A DNA stretch of 41,396 bases from Oscillospiraceae bacterium. Its GTDB lineage: Bacteria; Bacillota; Clostridia; Oscillospirales; Oscillospiraceae. Every line of letters starts with the position of its first letter. Position 1 is the stretch's first letter. Shown here piece after piece: positions 15,781 to 23,620 of this stretch. Below the pieces are notes generated by a model that was not told the DNA's origin, ran no database searches, and worked only from the letters and a program-made list of their open reading frames with translations. The stretch is from NCBI GenBank assembly GCA_017516925.1, contig JAFXAQ010000064.1, positions 1 to 41,396 of the forward strand, in the 5' to 3' direction. The translations under genes were made by a program, and so were the position numbers.

Positions 15781-16674
15781 ATGGAAAAGAACAATTACAA
15801 AGGCTGGTTGTATCTTCTGCCGGCTGTGCTGTTTTTGGGCGTATTTCTGGTCTACCCCCTCATTGACGTATTCATTTACTCCATCGAGGAGGGCTACAAC
15901 ACCGCCAGCGGCACCAGCTTCGGTGTGGGGCTTTACAATTTCCACTACATTTTGCAGGACCCCCACTTCCTGCAAGCCCTGAAAAATACCTTTCTTCTGG
16001 TGCTGGTGACAGTACCCCTGTCCACCGGCATTGCCCTGCTGATTTCCTTGGGCTTAAGCGCTGTGAAAAAGCTGCGCAGCCTGTTCCAGACGGTGTTTTT
16101 CCTGCCCTACGTCACCAACACGCTGGCAGTGGGTCTGGTGTTTATGCTGCTGTTCCGCCAGACCCCCTACTCCCCGGGACTGTTCAACACCCTTCTGGGG
16201 CTGTTTGGCATTGCGCCGGTGGATTTCATCACCGGACCCTACTGGGCAAAAATGTTCACCCTGTGCTTTTACACCGTGTGGGTGGTAATGCCCTTTAAAA
16301 TCCTGGTGCTCACCGGGGCGCTGGCATCTGTGAAGCAGGACTATTACAATGCCGCCCGGATTGACGGCACCGGCAAGCTGCGTATCTTCACCAAAATCAC
16401 CCTGCCGATGATTTCCCCCAGTGTGTTCTACCTGATTATCACCGGCTTTATCGGCGCCTTCAAGGCATATTCCGATGCGGTTGCCATTTTCGGCACCGAC
16501 TTAAATGCCGCCGGAATGAACACCCTGGTGGGCTATGTCTACGATATGCTCTACGGCAATGCCGGCGGCTACCCCTCCTATGCCTCTGCCGCGGCAGTTG
16601 TGCTGTTTGCCATCGTGCTGACCATCACGGTGATTAACCTCTTGGTTTCCCGCAAACACGTCCACTACAATTGA
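15781..16674 (+). CDS. Sugar ABC transporter permease (MalF/UgpA type)
   Basis: The 297-residue protein has six membrane helices beginning GWLYLLPAVLFLGVFLVYPL, the standard first helix of CUT1 permeases. The EAA motif region reads YYNAARIDGTGKLRIFTKIT LP (split for length), which contacts the ATPase. It starts two bases after the ATPase stop, with GGGGGA upstream. It pairs with the second permease to form the transmembrane channel. Its stop codon TGA (16672-16674) lies inside a heptanucleotide repeat, and a 135-bp spacer with two kinds of repeat interrupts the operon before the next gene. Confidence 0.92.
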   Translation: MEKNNYKGWLYLLPAVLFLGVFLVYPLIDVFIYSIEEGYNTASGTSFGVGLYNFHYILQDPHFLQALKNTFLLVLVTVPLSTGIALLISLGLSAVKKLRSLFQTVFFLPYVTNTLAVGLVFMLLFRQTPYSPGLFNTLLGLFGIAPVDFITGPYWAKMFTLCFYTVWVVMPFKILVLTGALASVKQDYYNAARIDGTGKLRIFTKITLPMISPSVFYLIITGFIGAFKAYSDAVAIFGTDLNAAGMNTLVGYVYDMLYGNAGGYPSYASAAAVVLFAIVLTITVINLLVSRKHVHYN

Positions 16675-16700
16675 AAATTGAAAGTTGAAAATTGAAAATT
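16669..16700 (+). repeat. Heptanucleotide tandem repeat (ATTGAAA) overlapping a stop codon
   Basis: Four to five units of ATTGAAA/GTTGAAA begin within the last codons of the first permease, so the repeat provides the TGA stop. Confidence 0.8.
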
Positions 16701-16735
16701 ATTTTCCGTTCTTGAAAATCTTTCCTGTTTTCGTT

Positions 16736-16776
16736 GTCATTGCGAAGCCAGTGCGCACACTGGCTGTGGCAATCCG
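16736..16776 (+). repeat. Dispersed palindromic repeat inside the ABC operon
   Basis: GTCATTGCGAAG + CCAGTGCGCACACTGG + CTGTGGCAATCCG. The first 39 bases are identical to the coding copy at 17658-17696. Confidence 0.85.
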
Positions 16777-16809
16777 TTCCCCTATACACTCCCCCTCTAG
16801 GAGCTTACT

Positions 16810-17637
16810 ATGAAAAAACAAACCAACCCCCTAATCTACATATTCCTGACCCTCTGGGGCATTTTGGTGCTGTTCCCCTTTTACTGGATGGTGATGACCG
16901 CCTTTAAAAGCTACAGCGCCTACAATGCCGAGTTCATCCCCCAGCTGTTCGTGTCAGACCCCACCTGGGAGAACTTCACCCAGGCCTTTACTGCGGTACC
17001 CTTAGGCACCTATTTTGCCAACACGGTGATTTTTACGCTGATTACCACCGCTGTTATGCTCCTGGTAACGGTCCTTGCCGCCTTTGGCTTTTCCCGGCTC
17101 CGGTTCCCCGGACGGGATTTGGCATTTACCGTATTTCTGGCGCTGATGATGGTGCCGTCAGAATTGGTGGTCATCACCAATTTCGTCACCGTGTCCAGCT
17201 TAGACCTGCGCAACACCTTCTTAGGTCTGATTCTGCCCAGCGTCACCTCGGTGTTTTACATTTACCTGCTCCGGGAAAACTTCTCCCAGGTCCCGGACGA
17301 ATTGTACTATGCCGCCAAGGTGGACGGCACCTCCGATTTGAAATACCTGTGGAAGGTGATGCTCCCCATCTGCCGCCCCACAGTGATTACCGTCACCATT
17401 TTAAAGGTCATCGAGTGCTGGAACAGCTACGTCTGGCCCCGGCTGATTACCGACGACCAGGCATATTTTCTGGTGTCCAACGGCATTCAGGAGATTCGGG
17501 AAAACGGCTTCGGCAGAGATAACATCCCGGCAATGATGGCATCTGTGGTGGTGATTTCCCTGCCGCTGATTGTGCTGTTCCTGATTTTCCGGAAGAAAAT
17601 TATGGCAGGGGTTGCCCGGGGAGGTACCAAAGGATGA
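16810..17637 (+). CDS. Sugar ABC transporter permease (MalG/UgpE type)
   Basis: The 275-residue protein has six membrane helices, starting PLIYIFLTLWGILVLFPFYW and MVMTAFKS, as is usual for the second CUT1 permease. The EAA loop is present as LYYAAKVDGTSDLKYLWKVM followed by LPICRPT. AGGAG lies just before ATG 16810. The stop overlaps the binding-protein start (ATGA). It is flanked on both sides by identical 39-bp direct repeats (16736 and 17658), which makes the gene a candidate for loss by recombination. Confidence 0.92.
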   Translation: MKKQTNPLIYIFLTLWGILVLFPFYWMVMTAFKSYSAYNAEFIPQLFVSDPTWENFTQAFTAVPLGTYFANTVIFTLITTAVMLLVTVLAAFGFSRLRFPGRDLAFTVFLALMMVPSELVVITNFVTVSSLDLRNTFLGLILPSVTSVFYIYLLRENFSQVPDELYYAAKVDGTSDLKYLWKVMLPICRPTVITVTILKVIECWNSYVWPRLITDDQAYFLVSNGIQEIRENGFGRDNIPAMMASVVVISLPLIVLFLIFRKKIMAGVARGGTKG

Positions 17638-19247
17638 GTAAAACCCAAACACGCTCCGTCATTGCGAAGCCAGTGCGCACACTGGCTGTGGCAATCAGCT
17701 TCCTTGTTTGCCTCACTTCCCTGCTTTCCGGCTGTCACGGCAATGTGCAGCATAATGCCTTTTCCGTTCCGGACAAGCTGGACACCACCCAGCCCATCGA
17801 GATTTCCTTCTGGGCGAAAAACGATACCAACTCCACTCAGGTCAACATCTACAAGCAGGCAATCGCCGACTTTGAAAGCTACTACCCCCACATCAAGGTC
17901 AACCTGCGGCTGTACACCGACTACGGCAAAATCTACAACGACGTGATTACCAACCTGCAAACCGACACCGCCCCCAACGTGTGCATCACCTACCCGGACC
18001 ACATTGCCACCTACCTCACCGGTACCAACTCCGTGGTGCCCCTGGGCAGCCTGATGACAGACGAAAAATACGGTCTGGGCGGCTCGGAAATCCCCTTCGA
18101 CGGGGTAAAAAACGGGGAAATCGTGGAAAAATTCCTGAACGAGTGCTACCTCAACGGCAGCTACTATGCCCTGCCCTATATGCGCTCCACAGAGGCGTGT
18201 TATGTAAACCGAGATTTCGTGGAGCAGCTGGGCTTTACCCTGCCGGAGACCCTCACCTGGGACTTTATCTGGGAGGTCAGCGAGGCAGCCACGGAGAAAA
18301 ATCCCGACGGCACCTACAAGCTCAACGGACAGAAGGTGCTCATTCCCTTCATCTACAAGTCCACGGACAATATGATGATTTCCTACCTGAAGCAGACCGG
18401 CGCAGGCTACTCCAACGCTTTGGGGCAAATCCAGCTTTTCAACGATACCACCAAGGACTTTCTGGCAGACATCGCCGCCCATGCCAAGTCCGGCGCCTTT
18501 GATACCTTCAAGCGCATCGGCTACCCCTCCAACTACTTAAATGCCGGTCAGTGCATCTTCTCCATTGATTCCACCGCCGGTGCCACCTGGGTGGGCACCC
18601 ATGCGCCCCTGATTGACATTCCGGAGGATGCCCTGCAGGACTTTGAAACGGTGGTTATGGAAATCCCCCAGGTTGACCCCAATAACCCCCAGATGATTTC
18701 TCAGGGACCTTCTATGTGCGTCTTTAATAAGGAGGACCCGCAGGTGGTTCTGGCCAGCTGGCTTTTTGCCCAGTATATGCTCACCAACGACGTGCAAATT
18801 GCCTATGCCCAGACCGAGGGCTACGTGCCGGTGACCACCAAAGCCCAGGAAAGCGATACCTATCAGGACTACCTCTCCCGCAGCGGCGAGGATAACGACC
18901 TGTATTATCAGGTTAAGCTGGATGCAACCCGGCTTCTGCTGGACAATACGGATAACACCTTCACCACCGCCGTATTTAACGGCTCTGCCTCGCTTCGGGA
19001 CGCCGCAGGCCACTTAATTGAAGACGCGGTGAAATCCACCCGCCGGGGCAAAAAGGTCAATGAAGCATATCTGGACAACCTCTTTGCCGAGACCCAGTCC
19101 CTCTACCGGCTGGACACCCTGCAGACAGATGCGGGCAAAGCCAGCCTGAACCCCCTGCCACCGGCAGCCATCGCTTTGCTTTCCGCCTTGGGCGCCACCT
19201 GGCTGGGCATCTTCGCCTACCTCCTTTTCCAAAAACGCAAAAAATAA
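17634..19247 (+). CDS. Extracellular sugar-binding lipoprotein of the ABC importer, with C-terminal membrane segment
   Basis: The 537-residue protein has a lipoprotein signal ending LTSLLSGC (Cys34), so it is lipid-anchored outside the membrane. The mature part is a family-1 solute-binding protein (IEISFWAKNDTNSTQVNIYK, AIADFESYYPHIKVNL, MISQGPSMCVFNKEDPQVVL, LASWLFAQYMLTNDVQIAYA and EGYVPVT). It is longer than the usual 420-450 residues because of a tail that ends PPAAIALLSALGATWLGIFA YLLFQKRKK (split for length), a clear transmembrane helix with a basic stop. Residues 9-21 of the signal peptide are encoded exactly by a dispersed intergenic repeat (17658-17696). GGAGG at about 17620 and the ATGA overlap with the permease support the start. 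It delivers substrate to the permease pair; the substrate is unknown. Confidence 0.9.
   Translation: MSKTQTRSVIAKPVRTLAVAISFLVCLTSLLSGCHGNVQHNAFSVPDKLDTTQPIEISFWAKNDTNSTQVNIYKQAIADFESYYPHIKVNLRLYTDYGKIYNDVITNLQTDTAPNVCITYPDHIATYLTGTNSVVPLGSLMTDEKYGLGGSEIPFDGVKNGEIVEKFLNECYLNGSYYALPYMRSTEACYVNRDFVEQLGFTLPETLTWDFIWEVSEAATEKNPDGTYKLNGQKVLIPFIYKSTDNMMISYLKQTGAGYSNALGQIQLFNDTTKDFLADIAAHAKSGAFDTFKRIGYPSNYLNAGQCIFSIDSTAGATWVGTHAPLIDIPEDALQDFETVVMEIPQVDPNNPQMISQGPSMCVFNKEDPQVVLASWLFAQYMLTNDVQIAYAQTEGYVPVTTKAQESDTYQDYLSRSGEDNDLYYQVKLDATRLLLDNTDNTFTTAVFNGSASLRDAAGHLIEDAVKSTRRGKKVNEAYLDNLFAETQSLYRLDTLQTDAGKASLNPLPPAAIALLSALGATWLGIFAYLLFQKRKK
17658..17696 (+). repeat. Dispersed palindromic repeat read in frame as signal-peptide sequence
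   Basis: 39 bases identical to 16736-16774 begin exactly at a codon boundary and encode VIAKPVRTLAVAI, the n-region/h-region junction of the lipoprotein signal. Confidence 0.9.
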
Positions 19248-19251
19248 CCCC

Positions 19252-19292
19252 CTCCCCAAGGCTCCCCTTGTCAGCGAAGCTGACTGAGGGGT
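19252..19292 (+). repeat. Palindromic repeat after the ABC operon
   Basis: CCCCTTGTCAGC-gaa-GCTGACTGAGGGG hairpin directly after the stop codon. It belongs to the composite-repeat family at 873-1038 and may double as a transcription end. Confidence 0.65.
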
Positions 19293-19331
19293 AGTCACCC
19301 ATAAAAATTTTCACATTTCCGTCAAAAAATA

Positions 19332-19359
19332 TTGATTTCCTGAAAAATAGGTGTATAAT
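19332..19359 (+). promoter_or_regulatory. Probable promoter of the OB-fold-like lipoprotein gene
   Basis: TTGATT (19332-19337), 16-bp spacer, TATAAT (19354-19359), about 50 bp before the start. Confidence 0.65.
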
Positions 19360-19408
19360 AGGTCTTGTACGTTCCAAACCAACTATACTATTAAGGAGTG
19401 TAACAAAA

Positions 19409-20179
19409 ATGAAAAAGTACATTGCAATGCTTCTGGCGCTGGTTCTGGCTCTGGGTCTGATTGCCTGCGGCAACACTGACGCCCCCGAAACCACCGCCGG
19501 TACCACCGCTAGTACCACCGCTGCCGCAACCGAGGACACCACCGCCGGCACCGAGGCTGAAGTGGAATTCCCCGCAGTGATGACCTACGCTGAGTACGTC
19601 GCCGCTGAGAAGGATTCCCCTGTCACCGTGGAGTGCTACGTGCAGGCTACTCAGGGCTGGTGGGACAACTCCATCGTCATCTACGCCCAGGATAAGGACG
19701 GCGCCTACTTCTCTTACGGCACCGCTTGCTCCGAGGAAGACAGCGCCAAGCTGGTTCCCGGCACCAAGATTCAGATTCAGGGCTTCAAGACCGAGTGGGA
19801 CGGCGAAGTGGAAATCGTGGACGGCAGCTTCACCTTTGTGGAAGACGGCGACACCTTCATCGCTGAGCCTCTGGACGTCACCGAGCTGCTGACCAACGAC
19901 GAGCTGATTGAGCATATGAACAAGCGCATCACCGTCAAGGGCGCAGAAATCAAGAAGATTGCCTACAAGAATGACGAGCCCGGCGACGATATCTACATCA
20001 CCACCGCTGTGGGCGAGACCACTCTGGAGCTGTGCGTTGAGGTTTACCTCACCGGCACCGACAGCGATGTTTACAAGACCGTTGCCGACCTGAAAGAGGG
20101 CGACAAGGTTGACATCGAGGGCTTCCTGTACTGGTACAACGGCGCCAACCCCCACGTCACCAAGATTACCAAGAACTAA
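19409..20179 (+). CDS. Secreted lipoprotein with OB-fold-like domains, unknown function
   Basis: The 256-residue protein starts MKKYIAMLLALVLALGLIAC with lipobox Cys20. A Thr/Ala/Glu-rich linker (TTAGTTASTTAAATEDTTAG) places the folded part away from the membrane. Residues about 60-145 (SPVTVECYVQATQGWWDNSI, YAQDKDGAYFSYGTACSEED, VPGTKIQIQGFKTEWDGEVE) and about 165-255 (KRITVKGAEI, LKEGDKVDIEGFLYWYNGAN) look like two OB-fold-type beta-barrels, as in secreted proteins annotated with an OB-fold nucleic-acid-binding-like domain. AGGAG precedes the ATG, with its own promoter and a perfect terminator, so it is a single-gene unit. Codon use is strongly biased to preferred codons, suggesting high expression. 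No enzyme motif is visible. Confidence 0.7.
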   Translation: MKKYIAMLLALVLALGLIACGNTDAPETTAGTTASTTAAATEDTTAGTEAEVEFPAVMTYAEYVAAEKDSPVTVECYVQATQGWWDNSIVIYAQDKDGAYFSYGTACSEEDSAKLVPGTKIQIQGFKTEWDGEVEIVDGSFTFVEDGDTFIAEPLDVTELLTNDELIEHMNKRITVKGAEIKKIAYKNDEPGDDIYITTAVGETTLELCVEVYLTGTDSDVYKTVADLKEGDKVDIEGFLYWYNGANPHVTKITKN

Positions 20180-20183
20180 TTAA

Positions 20184-20218
20184 AAAAAGAGCAGGACTTG
20201 CGTCCTGCTCCTTTTTTA
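20184..20218 (+). terminator. Intrinsic terminator of the lipoprotein gene
   Basis: GAGCAGGAC-ttgc-GTCCTGCTC followed by CTTTTTT, with an A-run on the other side. Confidence 0.92.
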
Positions 20219-20220
20219 TC

Positions 20221-20442
20221 GATAGAAACCCTTTATGGGGTTTCTATCATATCGAATGCCGTAGGCATATATCGAATTTGCCGTAAGGTAAATATATCGA
20301 TTTTGCGAAGCAAAAATATCGACAAAATCATACACTCTCTGCCATACCCCTGTCGATATAAATCCCTTGCGGGATTTTCGATATGTGCTACGCACTCGAT
20401 ATTCCGCTTTGCGGATCGATATGTTTGCTTCGCAAACGAGAT
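20221..20442. repeat. Hairpin array A: two opposed modules of palindromes separated by ATATCGA / TCGATAT
   Basis: Eight short palindromes alternate with a constant heptamer. The left module has ATATCGA at 20249, 20269, 20294 and 20316, with stems GATAGAAACCC, ATGCC, ATTTGCC (one G-T pair) and TTTTGC. A 30-bp non-palindromic centre (20323-20352) follows. The right module has TCGATAT at 20353, 20378, 20396 and 20416, with stems AAATCCC, GTGC, TCCGC and GTTTGC. The four left heptamers are complementary to the four right ones in mirror order, so the whole region can fold as a stacked tree. It fills the gap between two terminators and contains no gene. Confidence 0.9.
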
Positions 20443-20478
20443 GAAAAAAGCTGCCTGAATTCTCAGGCAGCTTTTTTC
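20443..20478. terminator. Terminator of metG (bidirectional)
   Basis: AAAAAAGCTGCCTGA, short loop, TCAGGCAGCTTTTTT. It sits directly downstream of metG on the minus strand. Confidence 0.92.
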
Positions 20479-20479
20479 T

Positions 20480-22441
20480 TTAGCAAAGCTTTGCGCCGGC
20501 AGGAATAGCATCGTCCACCATCAGAAGGTTCAGCTTTTCCTCGCCTTTTTCTGTATGCACCGCCGAAATCAGCATACCGCAGGATTCTCTGCCCATCATC
20601 TTCCGGGGCGGCAGGTTCACAATCGCCACCAGCGTCTTGCCAATGAGCTCCTCCGGCTTGTAGAACTTGGCAATGCCGGAAAGAATCTGCCGGTCGGTAC
20701 CGGTGCCGTCGTCCAAAGTAAACTGCAGCAGCTTATCAGACTTCTTCACATTCTGGCAGTCCTTGACCTTCACAGCCCGGAAATCGCTCTTGCAGAAGGT
20801 GTCAAAGTCCACATTCTCCTCTGCGTAAGGCTCGATTTCAATGGGCGGCAAAGCCTCCTTGGCTTTTTCCGCGTTATAAGCGTCGATTTCCGCCAGCTTT
20901 TCTTCCATATTCAGCCGTGCAAACAAAATCTCACCGGGACCCACCTCTGTGCCGGGCACCAGCTGACCGAAGGCAGTCAGGCTCTCAAGACCGGCATTTT
21001 CGCAGTTCAGCTGCTTGAGAATTCTGGCAGAGGTCTCCGGCAGGAAGCTCTCCAGCATAATGGCAGCAAACCGGATGCTCTCTAAGAGGTTATACAGCAC
21101 CGTACCCAGCCGGGGCTTCAAAGCCTCGTCCTTTGCCAATGCCCAGGGGGTAGTCTCGTCAATATACTTGTTGGCACGGCGCAGCAGCACGAAAATCTCG
21201 TCGATGGCGTCCGCCACCTTCAGCTCCTGCATCTTGGCAGCAACCTTCCCGGGCATTGCCAGGGCAACCGCTTTCAGCTCCGCATCCACAGCCTCGGCAG
21301 CAACCGGCTCCATAATTTTCCCGTCAAAGTACTTGCCGGACATAGCCACCGTCCGGTTCACCAGATTGCCCAAAATGTTCGCCAGCTCAGAATTGATACG
21401 CTCAATGATCAGCTCATAGGTCATCACGCCGTCGGCGGCAAAGGGCATTTCGTGCAGCACAAAATACCGCACTGCATCCACCCCAAAGTGGTGCACCAAA
21501 TCGTCGGCATAAATCACATTACCCAGGCTCTTACTCATCTTATCGCCCTTAACCAGCAGCCAGGGGTGACCGAACACCTGCTTGGGCAAAGGTTCTCCCA
21601 TACTCATCAGGAAAATGGGCCAGTAAATGGTGTGGAAACGGACAATGTCCTTGCCAATCAGGTGCAAATCCGCAGGCCAGAACTTCTTGTACTGCTCAGA
21701 GTGGTTGCCGTCCGGGTCGTAGCCGCAGAAGGTGATGTAGTTGCTCAGGGCATCCAGCCACACATAGGTCACGTGACCCGGGTCCACCGTCACGGGAATG
21801 CCCCAGGTAAAGCTGGTCCGGGACACGCACAAATCCTGCAGACCGGGCTTGAGGAAGTTGTTGACCATCTCGTTTTTCCGGCTCTCCGGCTGGATAAACT
21901 CCGGATGGGTTTCAATATGCTCCATCAGCTTATCCGCATACTTGCTCATTTTGAAGAAATAAGCTTCTTCCTCGGCATCCACACAGTCTCTGCCGCAGTC
22001 CGGGCACTTGCCCTCTGCCAGCTGGCTCTCGGTCCAGAAGCTTTCACAGGGTGTGCAGTACTTGCCCACATACTTGCCCTTGTAAATATCGCCCTTTTCA
22101 TACATCTTGGCGAAAATCTTCTGCACCTTGGTGGTATGCTCCGGGTCAGTGGTCCGGACAAACCGGTCATAGGTGGTGTTCATCAGGTCCCAGATGTCCT
22201 TAATCTGACCTGCCACATTGTCCACATACTCCTGAGGGGTAATCCCGGCAGCCTCTGCCTTCTGCTGAATTTTCTGACCGTGCTCGTCGGTACCGGTCTG
22301 GAAATACACATCGTAGCCCTCCTGGCGCTTATACCGGGCAATGGCATCCGCCAGCACGATTTCGTAGGTGTTACCGATGTGGGGCTTTGCCGAGGTGTAG
22401 GCAATGGCCGTTGTAATGTAATAAGGTTTCTTCTGTGTCAT
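20480..22441 (-). CDS. metG: Methionyl-tRNA synthetase
   Basis: The product is 653 residues from ATG 22441, preceded by AGGAG; the longer frame from 22492 begins upstream of the leader hairpin and lacks an RBS. It charges tRNA-Met in the cytoplasm. Visible motifs are the class-I HIGN signature (AKPHIGNTYE), a zinc-binding knob with four cysteines (YCTPCESF...GKCPDCGRDC), KGDKMSKSLGN for the KMSKS loop, and a C-terminal tRNA-binding OB domain of the Trbp111 type (FRAVKVKDCQ...IVNLPPRKMMGRESCGM). Length fits the long bacterial form. It has its own promoter (22510-22539) and a hairpin in the short leader. No T-box was found. It lies downstream of the eut operon on the same strand but is probably independent. 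Confidence 0.97.
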   Translation of the reverse strand: MTQKKPYYITTAIAYTSAKPHIGNTYEIVLADAIARYKRQEGYDVYFQTGTDEHGQKIQQKAEAAGITPQEYVDNVAGQIKDIWDLMNTTYDRFVRTTDPEHTTKVQKIFAKMYEKGDIYKGKYVGKYCTPCESFWTESQLAEGKCPDCGRDCVDAEEEAYFFKMSKYADKLMEHIETHPEFIQPESRKNEMVNNFLKPGLQDLCVSRTSFTWGIPVTVDPGHVTYVWLDALSNYITFCGYDPDGNHSEQYKKFWPADLHLIGKDIVRFHTIYWPIFLMSMGEPLPKQVFGHPWLLVKGDKMSKSLGNVIYADDLVHHFGVDAVRYFVLHEMPFAADGVMTYELIIERINSELANILGNLVNRTVAMSGKYFDGKIMEPVAAEAVDAELKAVALAMPGKVAAKMQELKVADAIDEIFVLLRRANKYIDETTPWALAKDEALKPRLGTVLYNLLESIRFAAIMLESFLPETSARILKQLNCENAGLESLTAFGQLVPGTEVGPGEILFARLNMEEKLAEIDAYNAEKAKEALPPIEIEPYAEENVDFDTFCKSDFRAVKVKDCQNVKKSDKLLQFTLDDGTGTDRQILSGIAKFYKPEELIGKTLVAIVNLPPRKMMGRESCGMLISAVHTEKGEEKLNLLMVDDAIPAGAKLC

Positions 22442-22463
22442 AAAATCATCTCCTATATAGAAA

Positions 22464-22489
22464 ACCGTCCTTGCTTTTGCCAGGACGGT
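22464..22489 (-). promoter_or_regulatory. Hairpin in the metG leader (attenuator or upstream terminator)
   Basis: On the minus strand ACCGTCCT pairs with AGGACGGT (8 bp) and is followed by TTTTCTATA. It lies between the metG promoter and the metG RBS, so it could end eut read-through and also affect metG transcripts. Confidence 0.6.
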
Positions 22490-22509
22490 CATTCGCAGTG
22501 TACGATTGT

Positions 22510-22539
22510 ATTATACGACGAGCAGGCAGATTTTGTCAA
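22510..22539 (-). promoter_or_regulatory. Probable metG promoter overlapping the eutH stop codon
   Basis: On the minus strand TTGACA (22539-22534), 18-bp spacer, TATAAT (22515-22510). The -35 box overlaps the eutH termination codon. Confidence 0.8.
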
Positions 22540-23603
22540 GTGCTCTTTGTCAGCACCCAAGCCAGCGCCACTGCGCTGATACCTCCCGCCAGCTTTCCCA
22601 CAATCACCGGCACCAGATATTCCGGGGCAAAGGAGGCGGCAAAGCCCAGATGGTCCCCAAAGGCAAAGGACGCAGACACCGCAAAGGCAACATTGAGCAC
22701 CTTGCCCCGGCTGTCCATCTCCTTGACCTTATCCAGCGTCGCCACGGAATTGGCAAGGGTGGCAACAAGCCCGGAGGCGGAAGCGCCGCTGATACCAAGC
22801 CCTTTTCCCAGCGCCCCCAGAGGCTTTTCCAGCACCCGGGTCACCACCGCCACCAGGGGAAATGCCCCTGCCAGCACCACCGCAATACCCCCCACCGTCA
22901 GGTAGCCGTCCTCCAGAGCGCCCAGCCCCGGAAGCAGAGAAAATCCGGTAAGGCTCTTTACGATGGCAACGCCCAGACCCACCGTCACCAGCGCCACCAC
23001 CCCTTTTCCAAAGAGCACAAAGCCCCGGAGCATTGCCCTTTCCCATTTCCAAAGCCCCACCGCCACCAAGGCGCCGATGAGAGCAATGGGCAGCAAATTC
23101 CTGAGCACCATCCCCACCGGGAACCCGGCAGTCACACCCCCAACGAAAATGCCCACCGGAATGGTCACCACCCCGTAAAGGGCGCCCCGGGCGAAAAAGG
23201 GTCTGTCCTGCTCCTGCAAAATTCCCATCGCCACCGGAATGGTAAAAATCAGCGTGGCGCCCAGCATCGAGCCGGTAATAAGCCCGCCCAAAACCGCCGC
23301 CTGCGGGTCCGCCGTCAGCTCCCGGGCCAGCACTGCGCCGCCCATATCGCAGGCAAGGAGGGTTCCGGCAAACATTGCCGGGTCCGCCCCCAAAAAGGTA
23401 AACACCGGCACCACCACCGGACGCAGTACCCCGGACAGCACCGGCGCCAGGGCAATAATCCCCAGCATAGAAAGGGCAAGGGTGCCCATAGAGAGAATCC
23501 CCCGTTCAAAGGGCTCACCCAGCCCCAGCCTGTTTCCCAACACCCGGTCAATTGCCCCCAATAAGGCAAACCCCGCCATCACATAGATCAAAACAGCTTC
23601 CAT
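22536..23603 (-). CDS. eutH: Ethanolamine permease EutH
   Basis: The product is 355 residues from ATG 23603, which has AAGGGGG upstream; the much longer open frame (from 23774) runs through tandem repeats and has no RBS. It is a polytopic membrane protein with about ten helices: MEAVLIYVMAGFALLGAIDR VLGNRLGLG (split), GADPAMFAGTLLACDMGGAV and SASFAFGDHLGFAASFAPEY, which match the EutH family of ethanolamine/ammonium-related permeases. It brings ethanolamine through the cytoplasmic membrane, which matters when the external concentration or pH is low. It is the last gene of the operon, separated from eutN by 113 bp holding two opposed heptanucleotide repeats. Confidence 0.92.
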   Translation of the reverse strand: MEAVLIYVMAGFALLGAIDRVLGNRLGLGEPFERGILSMGTLALSMLGIIALAPVLSGVLRPVVVPVFTFLGADPAMFAGTLLACDMGGAVLARELTADPQAAVLGGLITGSMLGATLIFTIPVAMGILQEQDRPFFARGALYGVVTIPVGIFVGGVTAGFPVGMVLRNLLPIALIGALVAVGLWKWERAMLRGFVLFGKGVVALVTVGLGVAIVKSLTGFSLLPGLGALEDGYLTVGGIAVVLAGAFPLVAVVTRVLEKPLGALGKGLGISGASASGLVATLANSVATLDKVKEMDSRGKVLNVAFAVSASFAFGDHLGFAASFAPEYLVPVIVGKLAGGISAVALAWVLTKST

Positions 23604-23620
23604 ACACAACCCCCTTATGT

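Noticed and set aside
20221-20442. CRISPR-like appearance of the regular heptamer-palindrome arrays
   Set aside because: The constant part is only 7 bp, the variable parts are themselves palindromes of 11-28 bp, orientation reverses at the centre, and there are no cas genes.
20198-20511. Small open frames on both strands within array A
   Set aside because: They have no ribosome-binding site and consist only of repeat sequence.
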